Shown piece after piece: positions 55,501-64,000 of a stretch of DNA of 64,000 nucleotides. Position 1 is the stretch's first letter. Every line of letters starts with the position of its first letter. The notes beneath the pieces were generated by a model that was given only the letters and a program-made list of their open reading frames with translations, had not been told where the DNA came from and made no database searches. The stretch comes from Larimichthys crocea (taxonomy: Eukaryota > Chordata > Actinopteri > Sciaenidae), in the NCBI RefSeq assembly GCF_000972845.2, contig NC_040016.1, positions 10,002,701 to 10,066,700 of the forward strand, given 5' to 3'. The position numbers and the translations under genes are program-made.

Positions 55501-58500
55501 CTCTGAGCAACACATCCGTCCTTATTTAAATATCCATCTCTACTTTCCCTTTAATATCCGATCTGTGTGAAATAATGCTCACTTAAATAAATCTTTTTTT
55601 TTCTTTTCTCTTCACGTTCTATTTCGAGCCACAAACAAAAGGTCTGTTGTTTTGCTACAGTCGTTTAAGTTCCGCCGTCTCTTCTCAAATTGCTGTAAAC
55701 CATAAATCAGACAACAGACAACAGCTGCAGCGGATCAGGTGGAACAAAAACAGACACTGGAGAACGCGGGGACAGGAAACATAAGCAACCTACTGTATGT
55801 CTTCAGAAGTCAAAAAGCAATTAGTCTTAGACGGTTAAACATCGTCTAAATCAGAGAAAATTCAACCTCGAGCAGCTTGATTCTGTCACAAATCAGGCAT
55901 TAAAAGTACTAATCATCAGGCTTTTTATGGTTATGAATGTCTTAAATCAAGTCAGGTGTTCCAAAAAAATACAGCTGATCTTCCACCTGCTATTTTCAGA
56001 TGCAAATGCAGCAATTTCTGCAGCAGCGAGTCCCTGTTTCTGTTTCCACTCTGCTCATTTCGACGACAGCTTCATACTCACTGACAAGTTCAGTCTCCGG
56101 TCACAAAGACGGAGGCGGACAGTGTCGGGTAAGAGCTGCAGATAAATCTGTGTCAGGTCTCAGCTCATGTCTGCACGTCTCTGCCCTGATGCCCGTCACT
56201 TTTATTTCACTTGACTCGCTCACTCACCTCTTTCGCAGTTTTGCCCTCCGAATCCAAGTGGGCAATCGCAGCTGAAGGAGCCCCACAGGTTCACGCAGGT
56301 TCCTCCGTTCAGACACGGGTTATTGTTGCAGAAATGTCTTTTGGCAGAGCATCCTAGAGGATCGAGAGAGAGAAAAAAGAAGTTCATCGTTTGATCTACT
56401 CTACCTCATTATTTCATCAAAGTGGCAAAGAGTTTGAGGGTAATAAAATATTCGTAGCAGGTACAATGATCATTCCCACTAACTCGACCTCCCTGCTGAG
56501 CTCATTATACTCATTGTTATTTTATTTCCTCTGACAGTCTCTCACTCGGCTGGTCAAAACAATAAAACACTGCTTGGCTGCAAAACAGTCACACGTTTAA
56601 GAGATACAGTAAAGGACAAGCTTTGGATGCCAAACTGCAAATCTACCTGGCATAGTGCCGTTGTTAGCGATGAAGCTGGCCATGTCTATGTGCTGGTTGT
56701 CAATGCGCAGGTTCTTCATGCAGCCCACGAACTGACGGTTGCGGATGGGGAAGTCCTCCGGGAGTTTGGGGACCCCTCCGAGGAGAAGGGGGCCGGTCAG
56801 GTCCAGGGATCTAAAAAAACAAAGCAGCCACAAATGTTTTCACATTTCCGAGTTTTGCTCTGCTTTTACATCATCAACACTAATGGAGGACTGGGGCATG
56901 AAAAATTCATCACAGAGAGACTTATGCTGCGTTATTTTTTCCCTCTAGAGATGAAAACAGAAAACAAGGATGAACATCCCTAAAAAAAGAAAAAAGCAAA
57001 GCATAGCTACCTCCCTGGAGATGTGGAACTTCATTTCAAAACAAGTTTACTCTCTCTTAATGAGCCAAATGCAAAGAAAGTAATCAAGTAAATTACTGAA
57101 GTCAATACAGGAGTAATGAGGGAATATGTAAGGCAATGAGCTAAAGATCCTTTAGGAAACATCTTCAAGAAAGAACTCTGCTGATGTACTTCCTGTGGAC
57201 TTACTTTTTGGATCCCGATTGGCTGCCCTGAGCAGAGCAGGTGTAGTTTCCGATCATGTGACCGAACCTGAGGGCCACGGAGGTGTCACAGTTGTCCACT
57301 GTCACCACGACGACCTTCTGGTCCGAGGGGCCCTGCGGTAGGCCGGCCTGGTTTAAGATGGGCTGTGGAGCGAGAGACAAACTCATGAATGTCGAGATAA
57401 ATTATGGAGCGCCTTTCTTATGGAGAGGTCAAAACAATGAGGATTAAAGACGCACAATGCCGTCGTTGCCTCGACTGTATTGTGCACATTGAGAGAATCT
57501 GGAGGAACGCTTGTTGCTGGCTTGGTTGTGTTTTTTTCTTTCCCTCCAACTGAGAATTTAACAATGTAATCTATGTTTTCATCTCCATGCACAAGGATTT
57601 GATTTAGCACAGCCGAGCAACAGCAAAAAAACTGTTAATGTAGACGAGCAGAAAATCATCCTATGGTATTAAATTCACTTGAGAGTCGTCAGCATAAAGA
57701 TCAGAACGCAGCAGAAAAAATAGGTACTGTGCTATTTTTAAGTTGCTAAAGTATTTTGGTCACACAGTATTTATAAATAGGGCTATGTAGTCATGAAACT
57801 CTCTCTGTTATTCTGCTGCATTTGACAAAAGGATTAATCCATAAAGCGGCATGGAAACTTCTGGGAATATCAACCAGTGCTAAGCTGTATGCAGCTTTTA
57901 TAAACCAGATTAAAAACTGGAGCTTTGAAACTGTGGAACAATGACCACAGAAATGATCTTCTGCATCACACTCGAGTTCGATTTCGGGTTATCTTTAGAT
58001 CGCTGTTGTTGTTGTTGTTGCTGTTGAGTATTTTAATAATTCATATCATAACAGCTAGAGCTGAAGGCAGCGGCTGGTAAGCACACACACACAGGAGAAG
58101 AGCTTGCTCTCTGCAGGACATCGTCCCTGTTGACAAAGGATCTTCTTCATTGTCTGAGAAATCAATGGGGGGGAGCAACAAAAGGAGGAGGGGTCTGCGG
58201 GGGAGAGAATGATGATCCTGTCAATAAAAGGTTGTGACCTCTTTTCAAACCGGGCGGTTTCTCTGAGGTCATCCAGAGCTCATATTAACCCTAAGTGTAG
58301 GTTCAAGCTGGTGTCGCGAGCAGTGACCGTCCTCACTGCCTGCAGGCGAGGACGGGCCGCTGAGCTGTCAGCTGGTCAGACAGGATTTAAGCAGGAATTA
58401 GCTCGTCTACATGAGCAGAGATGATACGAGGAATTGACTCATTGCTGATGGATGGAAAACAGACATTAAGAGCGTATTGTCTTGTCTGTGATGTTGAACT

Positions 58501-61500
58501 GGAATAGATCCCTGCATGAGCTCCAGGAATGATAATTTCCTGACTGCCTCGTCTTTGCTGTCTGATCCCATCATTTAGAAAAAAGAGATATAGTGCATAT
58601 TTCTATGGGTGGTGCGACGTCTTTAGCAGCCCTATCATAGGAAATCTATTAAGACAAAACACACTTCATCAGGCGGTACTGTAATGACAAATATAATTCT
58701 ACCCCACGGCACTGCCACAATTAAATTTCTCTCACATGATGTTCTCATAGAGTAGATTAGATTAAATCTCCATGAGCCTCTAATAATATGACTCTGTGAG
58801 GCTGCAGTTAGTTACATTCCTGCGCTCACTTTGTGTCTTGTGATCGCAATGTGCTGAGTGTTAGTGATGTGACTGAGATTAGACCAATAATAACCATCTG
58901 GCTGTATGTTATCACAACACCTCACCTGAGTCATTTGTGGTGAAACATTTGTGTGATTGTTCATAGAGGGCTATAATAAAACTTTATATGTAATCTAGTG
59001 TAAACACCGGTGTAAAACAAAGCACACTAGTAAACTAGTAAAGCCATGCCAGCAGTTCTGTGAGGTTGTATGTGGGCACGGCGTTGTAAACACAGCTGAA
59101 GCTGAATATCTTTTCATGAATTCAAAATTTAAGTTTTGACCCGCTGATGGTAAATTAAAGGACCGGTGTGCAGGATTCAATGGCATCTAGCGGTGTAGTT
59201 GGTGATTGCAAATGCCTCACATCACCCTCCTGTTACAATACAAACTATGGTGGCTGCAGGCTCACCTTTCACACCCTACCAGGTATGAAGTTCTTACCAA
59301 AGTGACTGTCCGAGTCAAAAAAATGCTAAAAAGCCCTAAAAAATAATAACTTAAAAAAAACTACGGTGGCTGCAATGAGCGAAAATGTGAGCTTGAGAGT
59401 GAACACGAGCACAAAGAGGCTTATTAACTTTAACAAAGACATTACAATTCTTATTTTCAGGTAATTACACACTAATGAAAACATAGTTATGCATATTATA
59501 TTCAATTGTTCCTATATTCTGTAAATAGAGGCCCCTAAATATGACACACTACACTTTTAAAAGGATCCACAAAGTTATTACAAGTCACCCTAAGGGGAGC
59601 ATGAATGTCTGTACTAAAATGAAATGTCAATTTATTATTAATATTTCTCATATAAAGCATTAAAACATAACATGCTTTGTGGCTATCTGCATATCATAAC
59701 ACCTCAGGGAGTTCAGACAGAAAGTACAGGATGAGAGCTGTTTCAGTGTTATCATTATCATGCTGGCTGGATTACTTGGTGGTGACTGAACTAAGTGTTC
59801 TTCTTCTATAACAGGCCCTGTTATCAAGCTCTGTTCCCACAGGAAGTCTCACCATTTTCCGTTCCAACACTGAAATGTTAAGTAGACGGAAACAGACACT
59901 GTGGCTTTTACTTTTCAGCTGATGCTCCAATTTGTTACAAATTTGTCGATGATGAAACAAGCAAACACGCGGTGTGAATTGCCAAAGGTGAAATCATCCG
60001 ACATGCTTTTTTCCACGGTTTTCCCTCCACTGTGAAAGCTCTGAAACAGGCAGCGCTCCAGATTGGACGCTCCTTTCACTGACCTCTGCTGTCATCAGTC
60101 ACGGCTGTTGACTCTCCAATAATGACTGTCTGTCAGGACGTCTTTCTGCTGCACAAAAACCCCTGTCCTGTCAGCGCTGATTGGAACGCACATATTTACT
60201 CAAGACCACATTAAACACTGCTCTCACTCGCCGCTACAGGGGATTATGGGAATATGAGTTCCCTGTCACAGAGGGTGACAAGGGGTTGCAGAGGAGGAGC
60301 ATGGCAGCAAGCAGCACAAATATGGGATCTAAGATTGACTGGAAAAACCATAGCAACATGAGGGGTTGGCCCTGAAGCGCAGCGTCCCCGTTCAAAGACC
60401 GAGTCAATACTTCTCTCGGCTTTTCTATAACCTCCTTTCGCTCCTCTCCTGCCTCTGCTTTTCTGTCCTCGCCGGAGAACAGAGAGTGAGGGGCACCTTC
60501 CCCGGGGCCGCATCATTCACTGCCCATGGTCCCAAAGGAAGCAGAGCCTAACACAAAGGCAGCGGTCATTGCCATTCTCCACAGTCCCCCACTATCCTGA
60601 AAGCCACATTTCAATCTAAAATGCCCCCTCCCTGTCTCACCCTGCCCCACCCCCTGCGGACAGGGATGGGTCAGAGTGGGCCACCATGGGATACCTCCAG
60701 TGGGAGGAGCCATGTTTCTACCTCAGCGACTCACAGGATGGAGGAACACGAGAGAGGAGGACGTGGAGGATTAGTTCAGCTAGAGATGGGGGGTGGACCC
60801 CGGAAACATTTGGGATGTTAGGACCAAAATGTATAAGAAGCACACCGGTAACACGGGTACAAATAATACAGGATATATTATGATTACCATTAAGATTTGA
60901 TCAAGTTAGTATGTGATTATTAAAGCTAATTGGATCAGCAATTAATGGGCCACCGTAATCAGACGGGTTAGCGAGATAACTTCAGGTTTAAGCCTCCCTT
61001 GGTAATCAGGGTTTCAATGATGGTACATTGCCACGTTCTCATAGAGACATTCAGCTGTTGTAACAGTCAGAAATCTGCTCCTGAGCTCATACTGTACAAA
61101 CCAAATCATGCAGCACACTTACAGATGTTTAAACTTCCAGGTCAGGAAAACAACAAAAGAGTAATTTGACTTTATAGTATCGCACCAGAGCGATTAAGGA
61201 GACTATAATGTCTTCTTGGCAAAGAAGCAACTAGTTTTCAGTCAAAAAAGACGAGCAGGCCCTCCCCCTTCCCCTCCTTGTCACTTCTTCTGGCTAAAAT
61301 CTGACACAGCCATGTTATCATAGACACTGAATAGAAAATGTGAGCAGCGGGGGTGTTGCCTGGCAACATCTTTATGATGCAAAGTGACTTCCTCAATAGA
61401 CTAAAAATGTGACATCCTGTGTGTTGGTCCTGGCTGGGAAAAGTACTGAAAGAGCAGAGACAAACAGCTCCATACATTCCCCCACTGATTGAGTTGTTGT

Positions 61501-62913
61501 CATGTTCTTACAGGGAAATATATTAATCAAAAACATATTTAGTCCAGGCTGAGCGTGTCTGGAAAAACTTCCAACTCTGGTAGCTTTTATTCATTCACCC
61601 CCACCTCCCCTCTTTTGTCTGAGTGTCTCCCTCCGTCAGTGTCTAGTTGGCACGTTGGCTCTCTTCCAGATCATCAGCCTGTCAGCAGCGATTCTTCAGT
61701 CTGACAGAGCGGCAGCAGCGCTAAAGAGGCACTACAACAAACTTATAGTTTCCTGTCCTCGCTCTGGTTTACATTCTTTACAGCGAGTCCTCTGAGTATG
61801 TCCTGAGGACAAAGATTTTTAATGAGAAAGCACGTCAGCTGCCTGTCATCACAGAAACCTTTAGTGCTATAATATTACACCGTCTGACGTCTGCAGCAGA
61901 TCAATCCTGTGACCGAGTTCATTCTGAACATCTTCGGTAATGTCTGGTATTTTGCTAGTGACGAGGGGAGCAGCAGCAGACAGATTTAATTAAAGGTATG
62001 TCAGCTATTGTGTAGTAAATAGAACAGGGGGAATCCTACATCATAACATAGTGATGGTTCACATCGCTCACCCTCATTAAAAGGAATATTTTGACACTTT
62101 GGAAATACCCTTCTATATTTTGCAGAGTATTAGACGAGAGGATTGACACCACTCTCATGTCTGTACAGGAAATATGAAGGTAGCCAGTTAGCTTATCTTA
62201 TCATAAAGATAAGGGGGGCTCTCCAGAGGTAACAAAATCTGAACGTAACCACCTGTACAAACACAATGTGTTGTTTTTAGACTTCAGGTTTTGTCGGTAA
62301 AGTGTCGATTAATGCATGTTTGGATGGAGCCAAGCTCTTGGTAAAGCCAACCATCTGCTGAAGGTAGCTTCATATTTATAAGAGTGGTATCAATCCTCTA
62401 ATTGAGTCTACAAGGAGCAAATAAGTGTAAATCAATATTTAAAATGCAGAAGTATAACAAGCAAGCAAACGTTTATAGATACTGTGACATTAGTCGATAA
62501 AGTTATACTTGTTATTCTTCTGCATTGTGAAGAAAAATACACCCAGTACAAGATTAGTGTGTTTGAAGAGTTTCTGTGTCTTCATCGTGGATCATACTTT
62601 GTTGTAGTAGTGCACCTCCACCACGTGCCACTGGCCGTCACTGACGCCTCCATAGATGTACGGTGAAACTGTAGTTTTGGTCTCACCTGGAAAACAATCA
62701 AAGAGATGCAACAACTGCAAACACACTGGGAAACAAAATAAAAACTGAAACATTTTGATGTAACATTAAAATGATACAGAACAAATAAGCGTTCTACCTG
62801 CAGAGAAGGTGAGCTGTATCTGCTCATTGATGATTTCCATGGCGATGAAGTCGTGTTTCTCATTGAAGCGCCCGTTGTAGAGTAACAAACCGTTTGGCTC
62901 TTTGGTAGCAAAT
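42174..62913 (-). CDS. celsr1: Cadherin EGF LAG seven-pass G-type receptor 1 (Flamingo), 3' part; 30 exons, 1518 aa
   Basis: CELSR1 is a plasma-membrane adhesion GPCR of the core planar cell polarity complex and binds itself across cell borders. The window holds its C-terminal half; the N-terminal cadherin exons lie beyond 64000. Exons (minus strand): 62913-62798, 62686-62598, 57362-57205, 56810-56647, 56353-56228, 54325-54159, 53649-53470, 53381-53268, 52742-52586, 52420-52279, 52178-52058, 50553-50370, 50224-50123, 49974-49880, 49502-49293, 49082-48899, 48111-47793, 46899-46732, 46629-46506, 46409-46209, 46125-45951, 45743-45631, 45474-45392, 44424-44298, 44198-44088, 43502-43372, 43287-43202, 43116-42952, 42709-42491, 42400-42174. 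All are in phase. Domain order is LamG, EGF, LamG, EGF, EGF, laminin-EGF, hormone-receptor domain, GAIN/GPS, 7TM, acidic tail. Its ending LNGVAM...DGDSSGSE and RHPDDSQQDAIASVIIF match CELSR1 better than CELSR2/3. Whether it is 1a or 1b is open. Confidence 0.93.
44088..46409 (-). other. celsr1 exons coding the seven-transmembrane core
   Basis: Exons 46409-46209 (TM1, TM2), 46125-45951 (TM3, TM4), 45743-45631 (extracellular loop 2 and TM5), 45474-45392, 44424-44298 (TM6, TM7) and 44198-44088. Landmarks are VGVTLGFLLLTTIFLLCL, ALFFSELVFILGINQ, CTVIAILLHFFYLCTFSWLF, GWGVPAF, GLDPEGYGNPDFCW, IIFHYLFAGFNCVQGPFVF. The junction 45392/44424 needs the second of two adjacent GT donors (CGTGT then GTGAGT) to hold the frame. 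Confidence 0.9.
44630..44790. repeat. Degraded GGGCTGCAACTAA-type MITE copy
   Basis: It contains AACTAATTATTTTCATTATG, GATTAATTAGTTGTTAGAAA and GACAAAGAGAAGCTGG, and ends in CTGATCAATTAACTAA. The pattern matches the family of the element at 12616-12891. It lies in the celsr1 intron between exons 45474-45392 and 44424-44298. Confidence 0.45.
46506..49502 (-). other. celsr1 exons coding the GAIN domain and GPS
   Basis: Exons 49502-49293, 49082-48899, 48111-47793, 46899-46732 and 46629-46506 encode GAIN. Landmarks are LQHESSQQGFNLTATQD, SEGGTAALLRHYEEYA, a basic NRKRR site before HPDDSQQ, LPESYDPDKRSLR, ICVFWNHT, and the GPS CQCYHMTSFAVLMDISRRE. The GPS reads His-Met-Thr at the cleavage point, compatible with the H-(L/x)-(S/T) autoproteolysis rule. 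Confidence 0.9.
47165..47780 (+). mobile_element. Tc1/mariner-type non-autonomous fragment
   Basis: It begins GTGGCTTGCAAAAGTATTCA and contains TTTTCCTATTTTGTTGTCTTAC, TTGAGCATGTATAAG, CAAGGCAACATTGCTCCAG, CACAGATTCTCAGTTGG, GGTCATTGCCCTGCTGG, AAGGTGAACCTCCG and CACAGCATGATGCCGCCATG. I recognise this as the widespread fish Tc1-type sequence. It has no intact transposase. It lies in a celsr1 intron and its recognisable part ends about 11 bp from the donor of exon 48111-47793. Confidence 0.7.
51120..51345 (+). mobile_element. tRNA-headed SINE, family copy 3 (5' damaged)
   Basis: It keeps GGGCAAGATACTGAACCCC, AAATTGCTGCTGAAGGCTG, TGCCATCGGTGTGTGAAT, TTGGCACCTTGCATGGCAGC and the end ACAAGTACAGTCCATTTACC, in the same order as 23116-23439. 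The tRNA-like head is mostly lost (a trace AGTTTGATCC remains). Confidence 0.75.
51740..51935 (+). mobile_element. LINE endonuclease-region remnant
   Basis: A broken frame reads close to MGNVSSLPSKMEELMRL, which resembles the start of the apurinic endonuclease domain in fish LINEs (MGNVxSLxNKxDEL). It ends with a trace of the FxLVRADR motif (GGCTTTCAACTTGTGAGAGC) that follows in intact elements. Frameshifts and stops show it is dead. Confidence 0.5.
54326..56227 (-). other. celsr1 intron between EGF and LamG2 exons
   Basis: The intron is 1.9 kb with canonical ends. A short GGGCTGCAACTAATGATTA-type MITE remnant lies at about 55147-55322. The rest shows no exon, RNA gene or further transposon that I recognise. 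Confidence 0.5.
55147..55322. repeat. Short GGGCTGCAACTAA-type MITE copy
   Basis: The left end GGGCTGCAACTAATGATTAT, followed by TTTCATCATCAGC, and the right end TTGATTCAACTAATCAAATC are the two ends of the family seen at 12616-12891. The interior is shorter and diverged. Confidence 0.5.
59156..59562 (+). repeat. MITE family copy 3 with both termini
   Basis: The left end TTAAAGGACCGGTGTGCAGG and the reverse complement of the right end (TTAAAAGTGTAGTGTGTCAT) form terminal inverted repeats. It contains CATCTAGCGGTGTAGTTGG, CTATGGTGGCTGC, TTATTTTCAGGTAATTACAC and ACTAATGAAAACATAGTTA, shared with the copies at 183-392 and 26316-26560. Confidence 0.65.
62077..62410. repeat. Foldback non-autonomous element
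   Basis: It starts TTAAAAGGAATATTTTGAC, the usual start of a common percomorph repeat. The left arm (about 62127-62186: GAGAGGATTGACACCACTCT, GAAATATGAAGGTAGCC) is mirrored by the right arm (about 62358-62405: GAAGGTAGCTTCATATTTAT, GAGTGGTATCAATCCTCTAA). The arms would pair to form a long hairpin. Between them lie TCCAGAGGTAACAAAATCTG and related words. It has no coding capacity and sits 190 bp from a celsr1 exon. Confidence 0.65.
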
Positions 62914-64000
62914 CTGAAAAAAACAAAACAGATTTTTAATTTAATTAAATTTGACACTTCACAACGATATCACTATTCTATCTGTGTATTATTTGAACCA
63001 CATGAATTGAATCATCTGACGTTCACCTCAACTGCTGTCCAGAAAGAAAAAAAAAACACACCCGTGAGTCACACTGTTGCACTGGGTGACATTCATTTAT
63101 AATGATGAACCAGGTCATGATTATATATTTATTTTCACTCAAACCTACATACACCGCTGCCGTAAAACTACTCACTAGAGCACCAAATGTGTATTAATCC
63201 ACGGCAGGAAATAGTGCTCAAGAAATGTACTATTAACTCATGTTAACCTTTCTAATGAAACTACGTATTTCTTTCCTGTTTTTTTAACATCTTTTAACAT
63301 CTGGAAGTGGTGCCACAAATCACCAGCCTTTAAAAATAAGGACAACAGATAGTAGACTAGACTTGACGTGTACTGTAAAAGAGCACATGCCTGTACTCCA
63401 CGTCAACAGAGACAAGAGAAAAGAAAAGAGGGCAGTGGTCTGGTTTGACCCATTTAAATATATATCTATCCCCATCCCCTCACATCCACCTTGCTTTCCT
63501 TTCACACTGGAGTGCTCCTGTCCCACACGGTAATACAGCGTGACGTGTAACTTACTATCCTGAAGATGAGCTCAAGATTTAACAATGCGGAGGGTTTACA
63601 AAGATCACTGAACAGATAATGAGGTTAATCATGAACACAAGGACAAGTCAGAGGGAAAATAAGTGAAGGAATACAGGATCTGCGTGCCATGAATAGATAT
63701 CCACATTAAACGACACACTACAACACAGAGACAGGAAACTAGGGCAATGTCAAAGCAGCCGGGCGGGGGGGGAAATGCATTACAGCGAGTAAGAAACAGG
63801 GGAAGACCGTTCAGAGTAACGACAGCTTCAAAATATATTTTCTCATGGAGGAGGACACAGACAGCTGCCCGTGCTGTAACCACAGCCTCAGTTTCAGATT
63901 TCTGTTTGCATCTTGATGGTGAAACCAGAAACCAGAGCCGCAGTATTACATGAACCTCGCATATTAATGCACATTTCAATACATCTGTGCACACATGGTT
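62914..64000 (-). other. celsr1 intron running off the window
   Basis: The acceptor (TTTTTTTCAG) just upstream of exon 62913-62798 is clear and has a good pyrimidine tract. The preceding exon lies beyond 64000. A G-run lies near 63763. I recognise no other feature in this kilobase. Confidence 0.6.

Larger units (their letters stand above)
57363..62597 (-). other. Large celsr1 intron inside LamG1
   Basis: This 5.2 kb intron is the largest in the window. It contains a MITE copy (59156-59562) and a foldback repeat (62077-62410). The segment 60380-60830 is clearly richer in G+C than its surroundings and contains no repeat I recognise. The segment 60900-61080 has homeobox-like TAATTGGATC and CAATTAATGG words. 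Both could be conserved non-coding elements. No exon or RNA gene is supported. Confidence 0.5.
52279..62913 (-). other. celsr1 exons coding LamG and EGF repeats
   Basis: The first four exons in the window finish LamG1 (FATKEPNGLLLYNGRF, VVTVDNCDTSVALRFG, SLDLTGPLLLGGVPKLPEDF). Exon 56353-56228 is one EGF module (CNNNPCLNGGTCVNLWGSFS). Exons 54325-53268 make LamG2 (SVPWHVELMFRTR through GFRGCIQ). Exons 52742-52586 and 52420-52279 are two more EGF modules (CSSNPCPVNSYCSDDWDSYS; CSLNPCEHDSTC). The donor of exon 53381-53268 is GTCCGT, a weaker but valid GT site. Confidence 0.9.

Overview
The window is nuclear DNA of a ray-finned fish, most likely a percomorph teleost. Its genes have many short exons with GT/AG introns. 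The non-coding DNA carries repeat families typical of spiny-rayed fish: tRNA-headed SINEs, L2-, L1- and I-like LINE ends, Tc1- and hAT-type non-autonomous elements, and GATA/GACA microsatellites. I see no bacterial, plasmid, viral or CRISPR features.

Four protein genes were rebuilt exon by exon, with codon phase checked at every junction. (1) A divergent D-type cyclin, probably ccndx, on +, 863-4385, 5 exons, 306 aa. (2) nuak2, an AMPK-related kinase, on -, 15403-6964, 6 coding exons, 624 aa, tail-to-tail with the cyclin. (3) dstyk, a dual-specificity kinase, on +, 20200-36715, 14 exons, 933 aa, head-to-head with nuak2 across about 4.8 kb. (4) celsr1, a Flamingo-type atypical cadherin and adhesion GPCR, on -, from beyond the right edge down to 42174. 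Its last 30 coding exons (1518 aa) are present, from the first laminin-G domain through the 7TM core to the C-tail; the cadherin and N-terminal exons lie past 64000. celsr1 is tail-to-tail with dstyk.

The genes are not an operon. Some themes recur: growth control (cyclin D; NUAK2, an LKB1 target acting on actomyosin), DSTYK in FGF/ERK-linked signalling, and CELSR1 in planar polarity. Both NUAK2 (three copies) and the CELSR1 tail (one copy) carry KGILK, a motif known in NUAK kinases to dock protein phosphatase 1 beta.

The rest is intron and intergenic DNA full of old transposon copies. The clearest are a repeat split by a SINE and facing an inverted copy of itself in dstyk intron 2, three copies of one MITE family, a three-copy SINE family, a foldback element in the last visible celsr1 intron, and a Tc1-type fragment ending next to a celsr1 splice donor. 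Candidate regulatory sites are a cluster of five MYB-type motifs just upstream of the cyclin and a ZNF143/THAP11-like motif upstream of dstyk. I found no clearly new biological system. The points most worth a second look are the cyclin without an LxCxE motif, the shared KGILK motif, the celsr1 stop codon inside a perfect splice donor, and the cleavable-looking CELSR1 GPS.
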